DNA from: Enterococcus avium ATCC 14025
Lineage (GTDB): Bacteria > Bacillota > Bacilli > Lactobacillales > Enterococcaceae
DNA length: 64,000 nucleotides
Assembly: GCF_000406965.1 (NCBI RefSeq)
Contig: NZ_KE136357.1
Span: 302,244-366,243 of the forward strand
Reading direction: 5' to 3'
Position 1 is the first letter of the stretch. Every line of letters begins with the position of its first letter. This document shows, piece by piece, positions 15,312 through 24,499 of the stretch. Both the position numbers and the translations under genes were made by a program. The notes under the pieces were generated by a model. The model was given only the letters and a program-made list of their open reading frames with translations. It did no database searches and was not told where the DNA came from.

Positions 15312-16589
15312 ATGACAATAGAAATGATTCTCGCCCTGGGTATTTTGGTTTTCATGATCGTTTTGATCATGTCTGACAAATTGGCCTTTGGCGCTCCACC
15401 TTTGTTGGCCTGCTTGTTATTGGTTGTTACTGGTTTATCAACAGTTCAAGAGGCTTTTGCAGGATTTGTAAATTCAAGTGTAATTATGGTAGCAGGATTT
15501 ATGGTTGTAATGGCAGGTTTAATGAAGACCAGTTTGATTGGCAGAGTCCAATCCACGATGATTTCTTTGGTTAATCGTGGCGGCTATAAAAGTTATGTGT
15601 TACTGCTGATCGTGGTGATGCTTGGTGCAAGTCTGACAGGTTCTGGATCTACTGGGTATTATGTTCTTATTTTATCGTTAGTATCGATGATTCCTTATAA
15701 TAAAAAAATGCCTACATCAAAATTAATGATGCCTTTAGGTTTTGCGACGAACCATCCGTTACTGCCCTTTAACTGCGCGTTATTTTATGGCGTAACTGTC
15801 AGTGTGTTAGAAACGGCGGGGTATAAAGAGACGATCTCAATGCCGAAATTTGCAATCGTTAACTTCATTTTAGCAATGGGTTTCCTAGTTTGGAGTTTGA
15901 TTGCTTATCGTTTATTACCAGATCATCCAATTACAGAACCAGGAGAAGAGGATAAAAAAGAAGAAGCTGAAGCAGTAGTATTGCCGGCGTGGAAAGAAAA
16001 TCTTACGATTGCTTTATTCATGTTAAGTGTTGCTGGCATGATGATGATGAATACATTAGGTGATGCTTCTTATGTGATTCCGGGATTAGCAGGTGCTATC
16101 CTCTTAGTAATCAATGTGTTAGATTTCAAAGAAGTGCGTGACAGTATGGGAGCACCAGTAATCTTGATGATGGCTGGTGTTATCGGAGTGGCAGATGCCT
16201 TAGCAAATACTGGATTTACAGCGATGATCGGTGATTTAGTGGCAGATACGATCGGAACGAATTTCCATCCATTCTTCTTAGTGTTGATCTTCGCTTTATT
16301 AACTAGTACTTGTGCAACATTTACGGGTTCAAACATGGGATCTGTTTATATTTTCGCTCCAATCGCGATAGCGACAACGATTAGTTTAGGTTTAAGCCCT
16401 GTTGCAGCGGCAACAGCAGTTGTGATCTCTGGTTGGAATGGAGGGTATATGCCTGTAGATGGAATGCCAGCCATGATCATGGGGATGGGAAAATACAAGC
16501 TGCCGGAGTTCTGGAAATATTCAGTGCCTATGTATCTGATTCGAATCGTTGCACTGACAATCGGATCAGTCGTAGTCTTTCCATTTTAA
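15312..16589 (+). CDS. SLC13/DASS-like anion permease
   Basis: 425 residues from ATG 15312 with AAAAAAGGAG upstream; the open frame extends further 5' but contains the stem-loop. About 10-12 membrane helices and a central hydrophilic loop (EPGEEDKKEEAEAVV). Two inverted half-repeats carry helix-breaking GSGSTGYY and TFTGSNMGS motifs, as in divalent anion/Na+ symporters of the ion transporter superfamily. The likely cargo is the anionic sugar acid, or a conjugate of it, used by the operon. It is the last gene of the cluster. Confidence 0.85.
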   Translation: MTIEMILALGILVFMIVLIMSDKLAFGAPPLLACLLLVVTGLSTVQEAFAGFVNSSVIMVAGFMVVMAGLMKTSLIGRVQSTMISLVNRGGYKSYVLLLIVVMLGASLTGSGSTGYYVLILSLVSMIPYNKKMPTSKLMMPLGFATNHPLLPFNCALFYGVTVSVLETAGYKETISMPKFAIVNFILAMGFLVWSLIAYRLLPDHPITEPGEEDKKEEAEAVVLPAWKENLTIALFMLSVAGMMMMNTLGDASYVIPGLAGAILLVINVLDFKEVRDSMGAPVILMMAGVIGVADALANTGFTAMIGDLVADTIGTNFHPFFLVLIFALLTSTCATFTGSNMGSVYIFAPIAIATTISLGLSPVAAATAVVISGWNGGYMPVDGMPAMIMGMGKYKLPEFWKYSVPMYLIRIVALTIGSVVVFPF

Positions 16590-16640
16590 ATGAAGTAATT
16601 GTTTTGTTTGGATTGACCGTTCTACATTAGAATTTTAATT

Positions 16641-16736
16641 TCCACATAAGGGAGTAACCAGCAGTGTAACAGCTGAGACAGTATCACCAATAACGAAAAA
16701 ATTTTTCTGGTGCTGTCTTGAATGGTGAGACTTGTG
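16641..16736 (+). ncRNA. Probable yybP-ykoY (manganese) riboswitch
   Basis: The core GGGAGTAACC follows a P1 strand CACA-TA-AG (16644-16650) that can pair with CTTGTG (16731-16736). Next come a small hairpin CAGC..GCTG and a long arm GACAG..CACCA/TGGTG.CTGTC with an internal loop. The layout P1-GGAGTA...GAGA-P1' matches the yybP-ykoY class known to sense Mn2+. The 3' P1 strand overlaps the 5' arm of a terminator, so ligand-bound P1 would act as an antiterminator for the downstream ATPase. Confidence 0.75.
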
Positions 16737-16771
16737 TATGCCTTTTTAGACATACACAAGTCTCTTTTTTT
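16727..16771 (+). terminator. Regulated terminator of the riboswitch
   Basis: GAGACTTGTGTATG (16727-16740) pairs perfectly with CATACACAAGTCTC (16751-16764), followed by seven T residues. It lies 21 bp before the ATPase start. Confidence 0.92.
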
Positions 16772-16792
16772 AAGAAAAATTAGGAGGAAGTT

Positions 16793-19525
16793 ATGACAGA
16801 AACGAATAAGAAACAAAGTACAACAGCATTTTATGCGGAAGCTACAGAACTTGTTTTGACTGAAATGCAGACATCAAGCGATGGATTAAGTAATAACGAG
16901 GCAAAAAAACGTTTAGCAGCATATGGAAAAAATGAACTGGCTGAAGGTAAGAAAAAGAGTCTATTGATGAAATTTGCGGAACAGTTCAAGGATTTTATGA
17001 TTCTGGTTTTACTTGCTGTTGCAATCATCTCAGCAATTGTATCTCATGAAGTTGTTGATTCAATCATCATTTTACTCGTTGTGATCATTAATGCGATCAT
17101 GGGTGTTTTTCAAGAAGCCAAAGCGGAGCAGGCGATTGAAGCGTTGAAGCAAATGTCGACACCAAATGCTACTGTCTTGAGGGACGGGCATACCTTATCA
17201 ATCAAAAGTGATGAGCTAGTTCCTGGGGATATTGTATTACTAGAAGCGGGAGATGTTGTTCCAGCAGATATTCGATTATTAGAAGCGGCTTCATTAAAAA
17301 TTGAAGAAGCGGCCTTGACGGGTGAATCGGTACCAGTGGAAAAAGAAACGGGCGTATTACCAGCTGGTGATATTGGTATTGGGGATCGTGTAAACATGGC
17401 TTTTTCAAATAGCAATGTAACCTATGGCCGGGGTAAAGGTGTTGTAGTGAACACTGGAATGAGTACCGAAGTCGGAAAAATCGCTGATATGTTGGCTCAA
17501 GCGGACGAAACAGAAACGCCGCTGAAGAATAATTTGAATGATCTGGGTAAATTCTTGACTATAGCGATAATTGCCATCGCAGTGATTATGTTTATCGTTG
17601 GAACATTGATCAATGGGACTTCTTTCGTAGACATGCTGTTGACTTCGATTTCCTTAGCCGTTGCAGCAATTCCTGAAGGATTACCAGCAATTGTGACAAT
17701 CATTTTAGCTTTAGGAACCCAAGTAATGGCAAGACGTAATTCTGTTATTCGCAAATTACCAGCTGTGGAAACGTTAGGAAGCACGGACATCATTGCTTCG
17801 GATAAAACAGGAACTTTGACACTGAATCAAATGACTGTAGAAAAATTGTATGATGAGTTTCAGCAAAAATCGGCTAAATCTACTATTGGAACAGACGACT
17901 TAGCGATAAAAATCATGAATTACGCTAATGATACAAAATTTGCTCAAGATGGAACATTGATTGGTGATCCCACGGAAACGGCTTTAGTTCAATTTGGGAT
18001 TGATCAGAATTTTGATATTCACCAAAGTCTGAAAAAAGAGCCTCGTGTCGGAGAGCTCCCTTTTGATTCAGATCGGAAACTCATGAGCACGGTTCATCAA
18101 CTTGCTGACGGAAGATATCTAGTTGCGGTAAAGGGAGCTCCAGATGTCTTAATTCAACGAACAAAACGTGTATTTGTAGCTGGCCAAGAACATTCCATGA
18201 CGGAAAAACAAAAGAATGAAATTCTGTTTAACAATGCTGATATGGCGAAGCAAGCACTACGGGTGTTGGCGATGGGCTTCAAGTATTTAGACGAACTCCC
18301 ACAAGAATTGACGTCAGAAATACTTGAAAATGATTTATGCTTTGCTGGATTAGTCGGGATGATTGATCCCGAAAGAGAAGAAGCTGCCGAAGCGGTGAGA
18401 ATGGCAAAAGAAGCTGGGATTCGACCTATTATGATCACAGGAGATCACAAAGATACTGCTGAAGCCATCGCGGTTCGTCTAGGAATTATTCATGATGGAA
18501 ATTCCAACGCTGTCTTAACCGGTGCAGAGCTGAACGAGCTGAGTGATGAAGAGTTTGCTAAAAAAGTGTACAACTATTCTGTGTATGCGCGCGTATCGCC
18601 AGAGCATAAGGTCCGGATCGTAAAGGCCTGGCAGCAAGAAGGAAAAGTAGTAGCGATGACCGGCGATGGTGTCAATGATGCTCCGTCATTAAAACAAGCC
18701 GATATCGGAATTGGTATGGGGATTACTGGTACAGAAGTTTCTAAAGGCGCCTCCGATATGGTACTGGCTGATGATAATTTTGCTACGATCGTCGTTGCAG
18801 TCGAAGAAGGTCGGAAAGTATTTTCGAATATTCAAAAGACTGTTCAATACTTGTTAGCAGCGAATTTAGGTGAAGTATTGACTTTATTTATTGCGACCTT
18901 GTTTGCTTGGGATACTTTGTTGCCGATTCACTTATTATGGATCAATTTAGTAACTGATACATTTCCAGCAATCGCATTAGGAATGGAACCAGCTGAAAAA
19001 GATTTAATGAGTCATAAACCAAGAGGGCGCAGTTCAAATCTATTCTCTGGTGGAGTGTTCAGCAGTATTATTTATCAAGGAATTTTAGAAGGCGGGATTA
19101 CGTTGTTTGTTTATTGGTTTGCGATTCAAAATCCAGCGCATACAGCGTTAAATATGCCGGAATTATCCACTCAGGCACTTTATAATTTGCAACATGCAGA
19201 TGCCTTGACGATGTGCTTTGCGACACTTGGATTTATGCAGCTATTCCACGCCTTTAACGTGAAGTCTGTGAAGCAATCAATTTTCAAAGTAGGGCTGTTC
19301 CGTAACAAAACCTTCAACTGGGCGATTTTGCTTTCCTTTGCTCTGATGGGTGTAATTATTTTGGTACCGGGACTAAACGATATTTTTCGTGTAGCTTCTT
19401 TAAATGGTATCCAATGGAGTGTAGTTGCTGGAGCGTCCTTCTCAATTATTCCGATTGTTGAATTTGTAAAGTTTTTTCAGCGAAAAGTTTCTGCTGAAAA
19501 AGTTGAAGAAGCAGTAATCGAGTAA
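16793..19525 (+). CDS. P2A-type cation (Ca2+/Mn2+) transporting ATPase
   Basis: 910 residues, start supported by AGGAGG. An N-terminal cation ATPase domain, TGES in the actuator (176-179), the PEGLP helix (294-298) of calcium pumps, the phosphorylation motif DKTGTLT with Asp337, a nucleotide domain with KGAPD, and [12 protein letters not shown]. About ten membrane helices. It resembles bacterial SERCA-like pumps (LMCA1, YloB, YoaB). The riboswitch ahead of it suggests that manganese export is at least part of its job. It is monocistronic between two terminators. Confidence 0.95.
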   Translation: MTETNKKQSTTAFYAEATELVLTEMQTSSDGLSNNEAKKRLAAYGKNELAEGKKKSLLMKFAEQFKDFMILVLLAVAIISAIVSHEVVDSIIILLVVIINAIMGVFQEAKAEQAIEALKQMSTPNATVLRDGHTLSIKSDELVPGDIVLLEAGDVVPADIRLLEAASLKIEEAALTGESVPVEKETGVLPAGDIGIGDRVNMAFSNSNVTYGRGKGVVVNTGMSTEVGKIADMLAQADETETPLKNNLNDLGKFLTIAIIAIAVIMFIVGTLINGTSFVDMLLTSISLAVAAIPEGLPAIVTIILALGTQVMARRNSVIRKLPAVETLGSTDIIASDKTGTLTLNQMTVEKLYDEFQQKSAKSTIGTDDLAIKIMNYANDTKFAQDGTLIGDPTETALVQFGIDQNFDIHQSLKKEPRVGELPFDSDRKLMSTVHQLADGRYLVAVKGAPDVLIQRTKRVFVAGQEHSMTEKQKNEILFNNADMAKQALRVLAMGFKYLDELPQELTSEILENDLCFAGLVGMIDPEREEAAEAVRMAKEAGIRPIMITGDHKDTAEAIAVRLGIIHDGNSNAVLTGAELNELSDEEFAKKVYNYSVYARVSPEHKVRIVKAWQQEGKVVAMTGDGVNDAPSLKQADIGIGMGITGTEVSKGASDMVLADDNFATIVVAVEEGRKVFSNIQKTVQYLLAANLGEVLTLFIATLFAWDTLLPIHLLWINLVTDTFPAIALGMEPAEKDLMSHKPRGRSSNLFSGGVFSSIIYQGILEGGITLFVYWFAIQNPAHTALNMPELSTQALYNLQHADALTMCFATLGFMQLFHAFNVKSVKQSIFKVGLFRNKTFNWAILLSFALMGVIILVPGLNDIFRVASLNGIQWSVVAGASFSIIPIVEFVKFFQRKVSAEKVEEAVIE

Positions 19526-19530
19526 AAAAA

Positions 19531-19570
19531 CAGGCAGTGTGTCAGAATTTAGATACGCTGCCTGCTTTTT
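19531..19570 (+). terminator. Rho-independent terminator
   Basis: CAGGCAG.G..TC pairs with GATACGCTGCCTG, followed by CTTTTT. It ends the ATPase transcript. Confidence 0.88.
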
Positions 19571-19580
19571 ATGCACTAAG

Positions 19581-19718
19581 CTATTTTTTGGGACAGACAT
19601 ATTTCATTGTCATAGTCCCGACAATTATCGTATTTACATAGATTTGTTCGATGATTCCTGTTACTTTTTCTCCATGGCAGTCTACGGTAGTAATTTCATT
19701 ACCAATAACATATTCCAT
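19581..19718 (-). CDS. Small DUF2187-like (KOW-like) protein
   Basis: 45 residues, MEYVIGNEITTVDCHGEK at the start, then TGIIEQIYVNTIIVG and a C-terminal CPKK. The pattern (charged start, G-x-V-x-G turn, YxNTIIV strand) matches small DUF2187 proteins of Firmicutes. A GGATGGA motif seven bases before the ATG serves as ribosome binding site. Convergent with the ATPase gene. Function unknown. Confidence 0.65.
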   Translation of the reverse strand: MEYVIGNEITTVDCHGEKVTGIIEQIYVNTIIVGTMTMKYVCPKK

Positions 19719-20014
19719 TAATCATCCATCCCTTTCACCTGACATCCTACCACTGATTAAGGAATCATTCTCTTCAATTATTTATTATGAAACGAAATTA
19801 TTAATAGTGCGTATCATTTGTTATTTTACTTTTTTAGATGATTCATCCGAAACTAAAATCTAGTAAAGAAAAATACAATTACACACCTCCTTAGTCATTG
19901 ACTGATTGGTATACTCAGAGTGTAACTAAATGAAAGAGTGATTTAAGAATGAGGCGCATCTGAGGATTGTTACTCATTTAGAAAGCAATGAAGCTAAAGA
20001 CTTTTGAGAAATCC

Positions 20015-20044
20015 TTCACCCGATTTGACGATACACGCTATAAT
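20015..20044 (+). promoter_or_regulatory. Promoter of the phosphoesterase gene
   Basis: TTCACC-N18-TATAAT. It lies inside the longest open reading frame and so supports the shorter start at 20087. In the gap before it (19719-20014) I see only an 8-bp inverted repeat, CTAAATGA (from about 19926) and TCATTTAG, and no gene. Confidence 0.6.
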
Positions 20045-20086
20045 GGGTTTAATAAAAGAATGATTAACAGGATGAGAGGTGATTCC

Positions 20087-21784
20087 ATGAAATCAGAAAA
20101 AGAGACGACAAATTCGTTGATTGAAAATCGAGCAGCTTCCCTGCAAACTACCTCAAAGGTTGTGCTGCCACCATCTCTAGCTGAACGAATAGAACGTTAT
20201 CCAGAAAATAAACGGCGGCCCGTTAATAAAACGGTTTTTAAAAATGATTATTTTCAATTGACCTACAATACAAGAAATCAATCTATGGCAATTTCCTCAA
20301 AAGGCGATTTAGTCTATTCAGCGATTCCTTATGATACAGCTCGAAACTATATCCAACGTGCCGCGATCCAATACTTGCTTCATCCAGAAGAAATTCGACG
20401 CTATATCGAGCTTCATCAGACAACAATAGAGAAATATTTGATGTTGAGCATTTTTCAGGTGTCTGGAAATCGTGTGGATGATAAATCATTTGAAGTAAAG
20501 CAGGCTTATAAAGCGATCCTGCAAAATCCGTTATTAGAAATTCAGGTTGCTGGACGATTGATGCAACACGATGAAACCGGACCGTTATCAGCGAATCTGG
20601 CCGGAAAATTTCTTTTTAGTGAAAATATAAAAACCGGAATTGCAGGCTATATTTCTGAGTATTTGAATTTCGTTGTTCAGCTGGCTAATTCATTGCCATT
20701 GATGATCGATGGAAAAGATGTTCAGTTGTTAGATGCAGTGGAGCAAGATCAACTGCTGATCGACAAAGGACTGACGATATATTCGGATATTGAATCGGCA
20801 CTTTCCTTATTGCCTCAAGAAGTGAAGCATGATGTTGAACAGGCTCTAGCTGTTACTGATTCAGCTCAAATGGTCAATACTCAACCGCTTCTACGCTCTC
20901 AATATGGGGAAGAACTCTCCCGAACGCGGGAAAACTATGTTGCTCACAGTGTCCATCCCGATGAAGCAGAGAAGTATTTCAAAAACGTCCATTCCACTGA
21001 AAATCGTAATCTGATCAATGTGGTTTCAGATATCCATGCGCAGGATGGAAAGTTGCCATTTGTTAATCGACATTTTAATGTGCTGGTCGGTGATGTGTCG
21101 GATTCTCATGTTCAAGATGAAGAAATTGAAGGGATCTATGTGATAGGAGGACATGAACTAATGGATGTTCTACCTGAAACGACCGATGTATCTGATGAGC
21201 AATGGGATAAGTGGCGACCGTTTTTCAACTATGAATGGTTTAAGGAACTAATGCAAGAAACGGATGAAGCGTGGTATTTATTACCGACTGGTGAGCATGA
21301 TTTTTATGAAGTGGTCAAAACGGAAATCACTAGTCGCTTTCCAAAAATGAAGCTTTTGAACAATGAGTATCTTATTTATGAAGGTATTCGTTATGTCGGT
21401 TTGACAATTCCTGTTGCGTTAGTGAGACGAAAAGAAGCGCTGCAACGATTCATTTTAAACGCGCTGGAAAAAATCTTAGGCGAGGACGTGGATACACCCA
21501 CTGTAATTGTTTCTCACGCACCATTGTTCAATGAACTGAGCCTACTGCCAGAAACAAGCGATGCATATAATAAAGATTATGTTTGTTCAGAACCACAGAT
21601 AGAAAAGCTATTTGAAAGATACAATATTATCGGCGCTATTCATGGACATCATCATATCCCGGCATCTTCAAGACGCTTCAAAAATGTTGAATTTGCTGGA
21701 AAACGGATGTTTGTTGTGTGCTCGATTTATTCAAAAGTAAATACCGGGTTTGAATTAATGAGCTTATTAGAATGCGGAAAATAA
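20087..21784 (+). CDS. Calcineurin-like metallophosphoesterase with an unknown N-terminal region
   Basis: 565 residues from ATG 20087, preceded by GAGAGGTGA and by a promoter that excludes the earlier ATG at 19988. The C-terminal ~240 residues carry the metallophosphoesterase motifs in order: SDIH, GDVSDS, GGHE, VSHAP, GHHH. The N-terminal ~310 residues are helical and soluble, and I do not recognise them. No signal peptide. The substrate is unknown. It is monocistronic, with a weak hairpin following. Confidence 0.85.
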   Translation: MKSEKETTNSLIENRAASLQTTSKVVLPPSLAERIERYPENKRRPVNKTVFKNDYFQLTYNTRNQSMAISSKGDLVYSAIPYDTARNYIQRAAIQYLLHPEEIRRYIELHQTTIEKYLMLSIFQVSGNRVDDKSFEVKQAYKAILQNPLLEIQVAGRLMQHDETGPLSANLAGKFLFSENIKTGIAGYISEYLNFVVQLANSLPLMIDGKDVQLLDAVEQDQLLIDKGLTIYSDIESALSLLPQEVKHDVEQALAVTDSAQMVNTQPLLRSQYGEELSRTRENYVAHSVHPDEAEKYFKNVHSTENRNLINVVSDIHAQDGKLPFVNRHFNVLVGDVSDSHVQDEEIEGIYVIGGHELMDVLPETTDVSDEQWDKWRPFFNYEWFKELMQETDEAWYLLPTGEHDFYEVVKTEITSRFPKMKLLNNEYLIYEGIRYVGLTIPVALVRRKEALQRFILNALEKILGEDVDTPTVIVSHAPLFNELSLLPETSDAYNKDYVCSEPQIEKLFERYNIIGAIHGHHHIPASSRRFKNVEFAGKRMFVVCSIYSKVNTGFELMSLLECGK

Positions 21785-21788
21785 GTGA

Positions 21789-21825
21789 CAGAGGAGAAGA
21801 AAGATTTTCGCCTCTGTTGATTTTT
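21789..21825 (+). terminator. Possible terminator
   Basis: CAGAGG pairs with CCTCTG, and TTTTT follows after four bases. Confidence 0.45.
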
Positions 21826-21899
21826 ACGATTATTCAAAGATAATATATTTGTTCGTATATAGCTTTATCCGAATATGAAAGAATGTATGGAGGAAATCT

Positions 21900-22172
21900 A
21901 TCAGAGTCGTAATCTCAGGCAATATCACTTTTCAAGAGTAATATAGAAATTTATTAACAGAACTTGCTAACGCTGGATTTGACGTAATTGACTATTCACG
22001 AGAAACTCAAAACTTAGCAGAGGAGTATCCGCAAATTTTGATGGGATTTTATAAAAAGATAGAGATCACTGATATTTTTTCCTTATTTAATCAAGATAAG
22101 AGAGGATTTTCGTCGAAAGATCGCTGTACTTCAAATGAGTCGACGGATTTAGAAACAAGTAATGAGCTGTGA
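21900..22172 (+). pseudogene. Decayed gene for a ~90-residue protein
   Basis: A strong GGAGGA (21889-21894) sits at normal spacing before ATC (21900), where a start codon is expected. The frame reads IRVVISGNITFQE, then TAA (21939-21941), then stays open to the TGA at 22170-22172 (YRNLLTELANAGFDVIDYS...). A lost start plus an in-frame stop indicates a pseudogene. The translated remnant looks like the opening beta-alpha unit of a small Rossmann-like protein; the family is not recognised. Confidence 0.6.
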
Positions 22173-22197
22173 CGAAATTTTTGTCACAGCTCTTTTT
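22164..22197 (+). terminator. Rho-independent terminator
   Basis: GAGCTGTGAC pairs perfectly with GTCACAGCTC and is followed by seven T residues. It overlaps the end of the decayed gene and separates it from the convergent Rrf2 gene. Confidence 0.92.
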
Positions 22198-22204
22198 TTG
22201 ATTT

Positions 22205-22672
22205 TTATAAAAAATCTTGAATCAGCTTCTTATTTTCCGGTCTTTTATCAATTTCCAGTTTGGCGATTTTGTGGATTAACATATCAAGCGTAATCTCATT
22301 CATTTCTTCTTCTACTTTTTTCTGCAGCGCATCGTATTTTTCGCTAAGCACTTCTTGAATATTTGCGCCAACGATACAATTCGGATTTGTTTTAGGATCT
22401 ACTTGAATCAAGTTCGTATTTCCCTCAATACTTTTATAAATTTCTAATAGCGTGATATTTTCCGGTCGTTTTGCGAGAGTGGGGTTTGGTTTTCCGATTT
22501 GTGTGAGGATCAGCCCAGATTTTTTTAGTTGGCTCATGATTTTTCGAACATTTGCTGGATTCGTTTCCACACTTTTAGCAATCATTTCACTAGATAGCGC
22601 ATCAGTTCCTTTGCAGATTTCAATATAAGCAAGGATGTGGATGGCATCACTGAATTGTATCGAGTATTTCAT
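22205..22672 (-). CDS. Rrf2-family transcriptional regulator
   Basis: 155 residues from ATG 22672 with AAAGGAG upstream. The N-terminal winged helix starts MKYSIQFSDAIHILAYIE, with recognition region SVETNPANVRKIMSQLKKSG. Only one Cys is present (PNCIVGAN), so it lacks the three-Cys cluster of IscR/NsrR and resembles YwnA-type members that do not bind Fe-S. It is divergent from the NmrA-family oxidoreductase, which it probably controls through the shared promoter region. Confidence 0.88.
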   Translation of the reverse strand: MKYSIQFSDAIHILAYIEICKGTDALSSEMIAKSVETNPANVRKIMSQLKKSGLILTQIGKPNPTLAKRPENITLLEIYKSIEGNTNLIQVDPKTNPNCIVGANIQEVLSEKYDALQKKVEEEMNEITLDMLIHKIAKLEIDKRPENKKLIQDFL

Positions 22673-22702
22673 GACCTCAGCTCCTTTTGTAATTTTCTTT
22701 CT

Positions 22703-22743
22703 TGACATATCTTATCATACTACTTATGATTATAGGTGTAAAT
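22703..22743. promoter_or_regulatory. Overlapping face-to-face promoters with an operator dyad
   Basis: Plus strand: TTGACA (22703-22708)-N17-TATGAT (22726-22731). Minus strand: TTTACA (complement of 22738-22743)-N17-TATGAT (complement of 22715-22720). The two -10 boxes form the arms of the dyad ATCATA-N5-TATGAT, a natural Rrf2 operator that would block both genes at once. Confidence 0.75.
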
Positions 22744-22778
22744 TATAAATGTACAGCAAAAGAAAAGGAGCGGATCAT

Positions 22779-23624
22779 ATGAATTATTTAGTAACAGGTG
22801 CAACTGGAGGATTCGGAAATCATGCATTGGACTTCTTGAAAAAAAGTATTTCAACCTCGGAGATTTTTGCTTTGGTTCGAAGTGAAGCAAAAGCTGAAGC
22901 TTTAAAAAGGGCTGGTATACATGTTCGAATCGGTGATTATGGGGATAAGGAGGCTATGGAAAGAGTATTTGAAGGAATTGATCGTGTGCTGTTTGTGTCT
23001 GGTGCTCCAGGCAATCGACAGAAGGAGCACGCAAATGTGGTTGAAGCAGCAATAAAAGCAGGAGTATCTTACATTGCTTATACAAGTTTTGCTGAAGCGG
23101 ACAAAGCAACTAGTCCTTTAGCTGAGGATCATCTTTTTACAGAACGATTGATTGAAAAAGCAGGCATCTCGCATACATTTTTGCGTAATAATTGGTATTT
23201 AGAGAATGAATTGCCGTTAGTCGAAGCGGCTATGAATAGTGGGAAATTTGTTTATGCGGCTGGAAATGGAAAAACAGGTTGGGCGATGAAAAGAGAATAC
23301 GCAGAGGTGGCTGCAAAGGCTCTACTAGGAGCTGACTATCCAGCCATTTTAGAACTTTCTGGAAAACCAGTAAACTATAACACTTTGGCGAACGCGCTAA
23401 AAAAAGCGACAGGAAAAGAGTTTGAAGTAATAAGTTCAGATGATTCAGGTTTTATTAATCATTTGGTTGCCAACGGAATGCCTCAATCGGTCGCAGAACT
23501 ATTTTTATCTTTCCAATATGATATTAAAAATAATCAACTAGATGTTACTTCTACGGATTTCGAAAAAGCATTAGGCAGACCACTAATGAGTTTGGAAGCA
23601 GGATTTAAAGAGCTTTTGCATTGA
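22779..23624 (+). CDS. NmrA-like NAD(P)H-binding oxidoreductase
   Basis: 281 residues from ATG 22779 (AAAAGGAG upstream). Rossmann motif TGATGGFG, extended-SDR fold, with LVRSEAKAEAL and FLRNNWYLEN as in QorB/YtfG quinone oxidoreductases. The divergent Rrf2 regulator and shared promoter suggest induction by quinones or electrophiles. A terminator follows at 23676. Confidence 0.88.
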   Translation: MNYLVTGATGGFGNHALDFLKKSISTSEIFALVRSEAKAEALKRAGIHVRIGDYGDKEAMERVFEGIDRVLFVSGAPGNRQKEHANVVEAAIKAGVSYIAYTSFAEADKATSPLAEDHLFTERLIEKAGISHTFLRNNWYLENELPLVEAAMNSGKFVYAAGNGKTGWAMKREYAEVAAKALLGADYPAILELSGKPVNYNTLANALKKATGKEFEVISSDDSGFINHLVANGMPQSVAELFLSFQYDIKNNQLDVTSTDFEKALGRPLMSLEAGFKELLH

Positions 23625-23675
23625 TGGATACACAGACTTTTTTGTCTAAGCATTATAAAACAGCTAGATAAGCCT

Positions 23676-23711
23676 AAAATGACTATTCCTTCTTTGGAAT
23701 AGTCATTTTTA
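23676..23711. terminator. Bidirectional terminator
   Basis: AAAATGACTATTCC pairs with GGAATAGTCATTTT, with T and A runs on both sides, between convergent genes. Confidence 0.9.
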
Positions 23712-23737
23712 GTAAATGAAAAACTTGTATGGAGATA

Positions 23738-24334
23738 CTAATCAGAAATGATTTCATACATAATGGCAAGATCTTCCGCCGCCATTCGAACCTTTGATTT
23801 TTCAATCAAAATATTTTTACCAGTCATGATGTAAGAGGGCATGATTCGGATATTTTGATAGTAAAGTTCAGTGTTTCGCAATTTATAGGTGGAGATAGCT
23901 GGGACAATATTTCTTTTTGTAGACTTTTTGGTGATCCGATTAAAGCATTTTTTTGCGACATCGCCCATCAACATAATTACTTGAACATTTGGAAAAAGGT
24001 TCAATTCCTTTTCTAAATAAGGCAAACTTTTTTCGATGCTGTCATTAGAGATTGTCGTTTCTGATTTTGGAATTTTTATCGCGTTAGTTAGATAAATACC
24101 GTAAGACAATATGTCTTGAATGTTTGTAACCTCGATACCGGCTTTTTGAAATAATGGTATTGTAGTTTCCATGTAAGCAGCATCTTCTAAACCGTAGAAA
24201 TCATTGTTTGGATCAGCAGGAACCACTTCGTTAATCATAATCGCCTTTATTAATTTTGGATCGATATCAATATCGTTTAAATAAATCTGGTCATTTTCAT
24301 CTACGTATTTCTCAATTTCTTGTTTGATATTCAT
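23738..24334 (-). CDS. Uracil-DNA glycosylase superfamily-like protein
   Basis: 198 residues, start supported by GGAGGT. VVPADPNNDFYGLEDAAYMET, GIYLTNAIKIPKSE and VQVIMLMGDVAKKCF lie in the order seen in UDG-fold proteins, where a first motif, a partner-strand motif and a hydrophobic strand follow one another. The canonical catalytic motifs are only partly recognisable, so activity on uracil is not assured. Monocistronic. Confidence 0.6.
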   Translation of the reverse strand: MNIKQEIEKYVDENDQIYLNDIDIDPKLIKAIMINEVVPADPNNDFYGLEDAAYMETTIPLFQKAGIEVTNIQDILSYGIYLTNAIKIPKSETTISNDSIEKSLPYLEKELNLFPNVQVIMLMGDVAKKCFNRITKKSTKRNIVPAISTYKLRNTELYYQNIRIMPSYIMTGKNILIEKSKVRMAAEDLAIMYEIISD

Positions 24335-24443
24335 TTTGTGACCTCCTTTAGTTTAGTATACAAAAGAAATCTTGACAGTGAGTGTCCAGTTTAGATTGAT
24401 TGCCAAAATAATTGAGCGATGCTGGATTTTGATGACAATGAAC

Positions 24444-24457
24444 TTATCAGCTGCTAA
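24444..24457. promoter_or_regulatory. TetR-type operator, upstream copy
   Basis: TTATCAGCTGCTAA, a 14-mer palindrome with one mismatched pair, matching the copy at 24500-24513. The pair brackets the hrtB promoter region. Confidence 0.7.
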
Positions 24458-24499
24458 GCAGATTATTTTCCTTCATAAAATAATCGTGTTAGGGTAATT

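Noticed and set aside
19651-19863. Plus-strand 70-codon frame.
   Set aside because: No ribosome binding site; it lies opposite the better-supported DUF2187-like gene and has no coding character.
23738-24334. Confident call as an active uracil-DNA glycosylase.
   Set aside because: The catalytic motifs are only partly recognisable, so I kept a superfamily-level name with moderate confidence.
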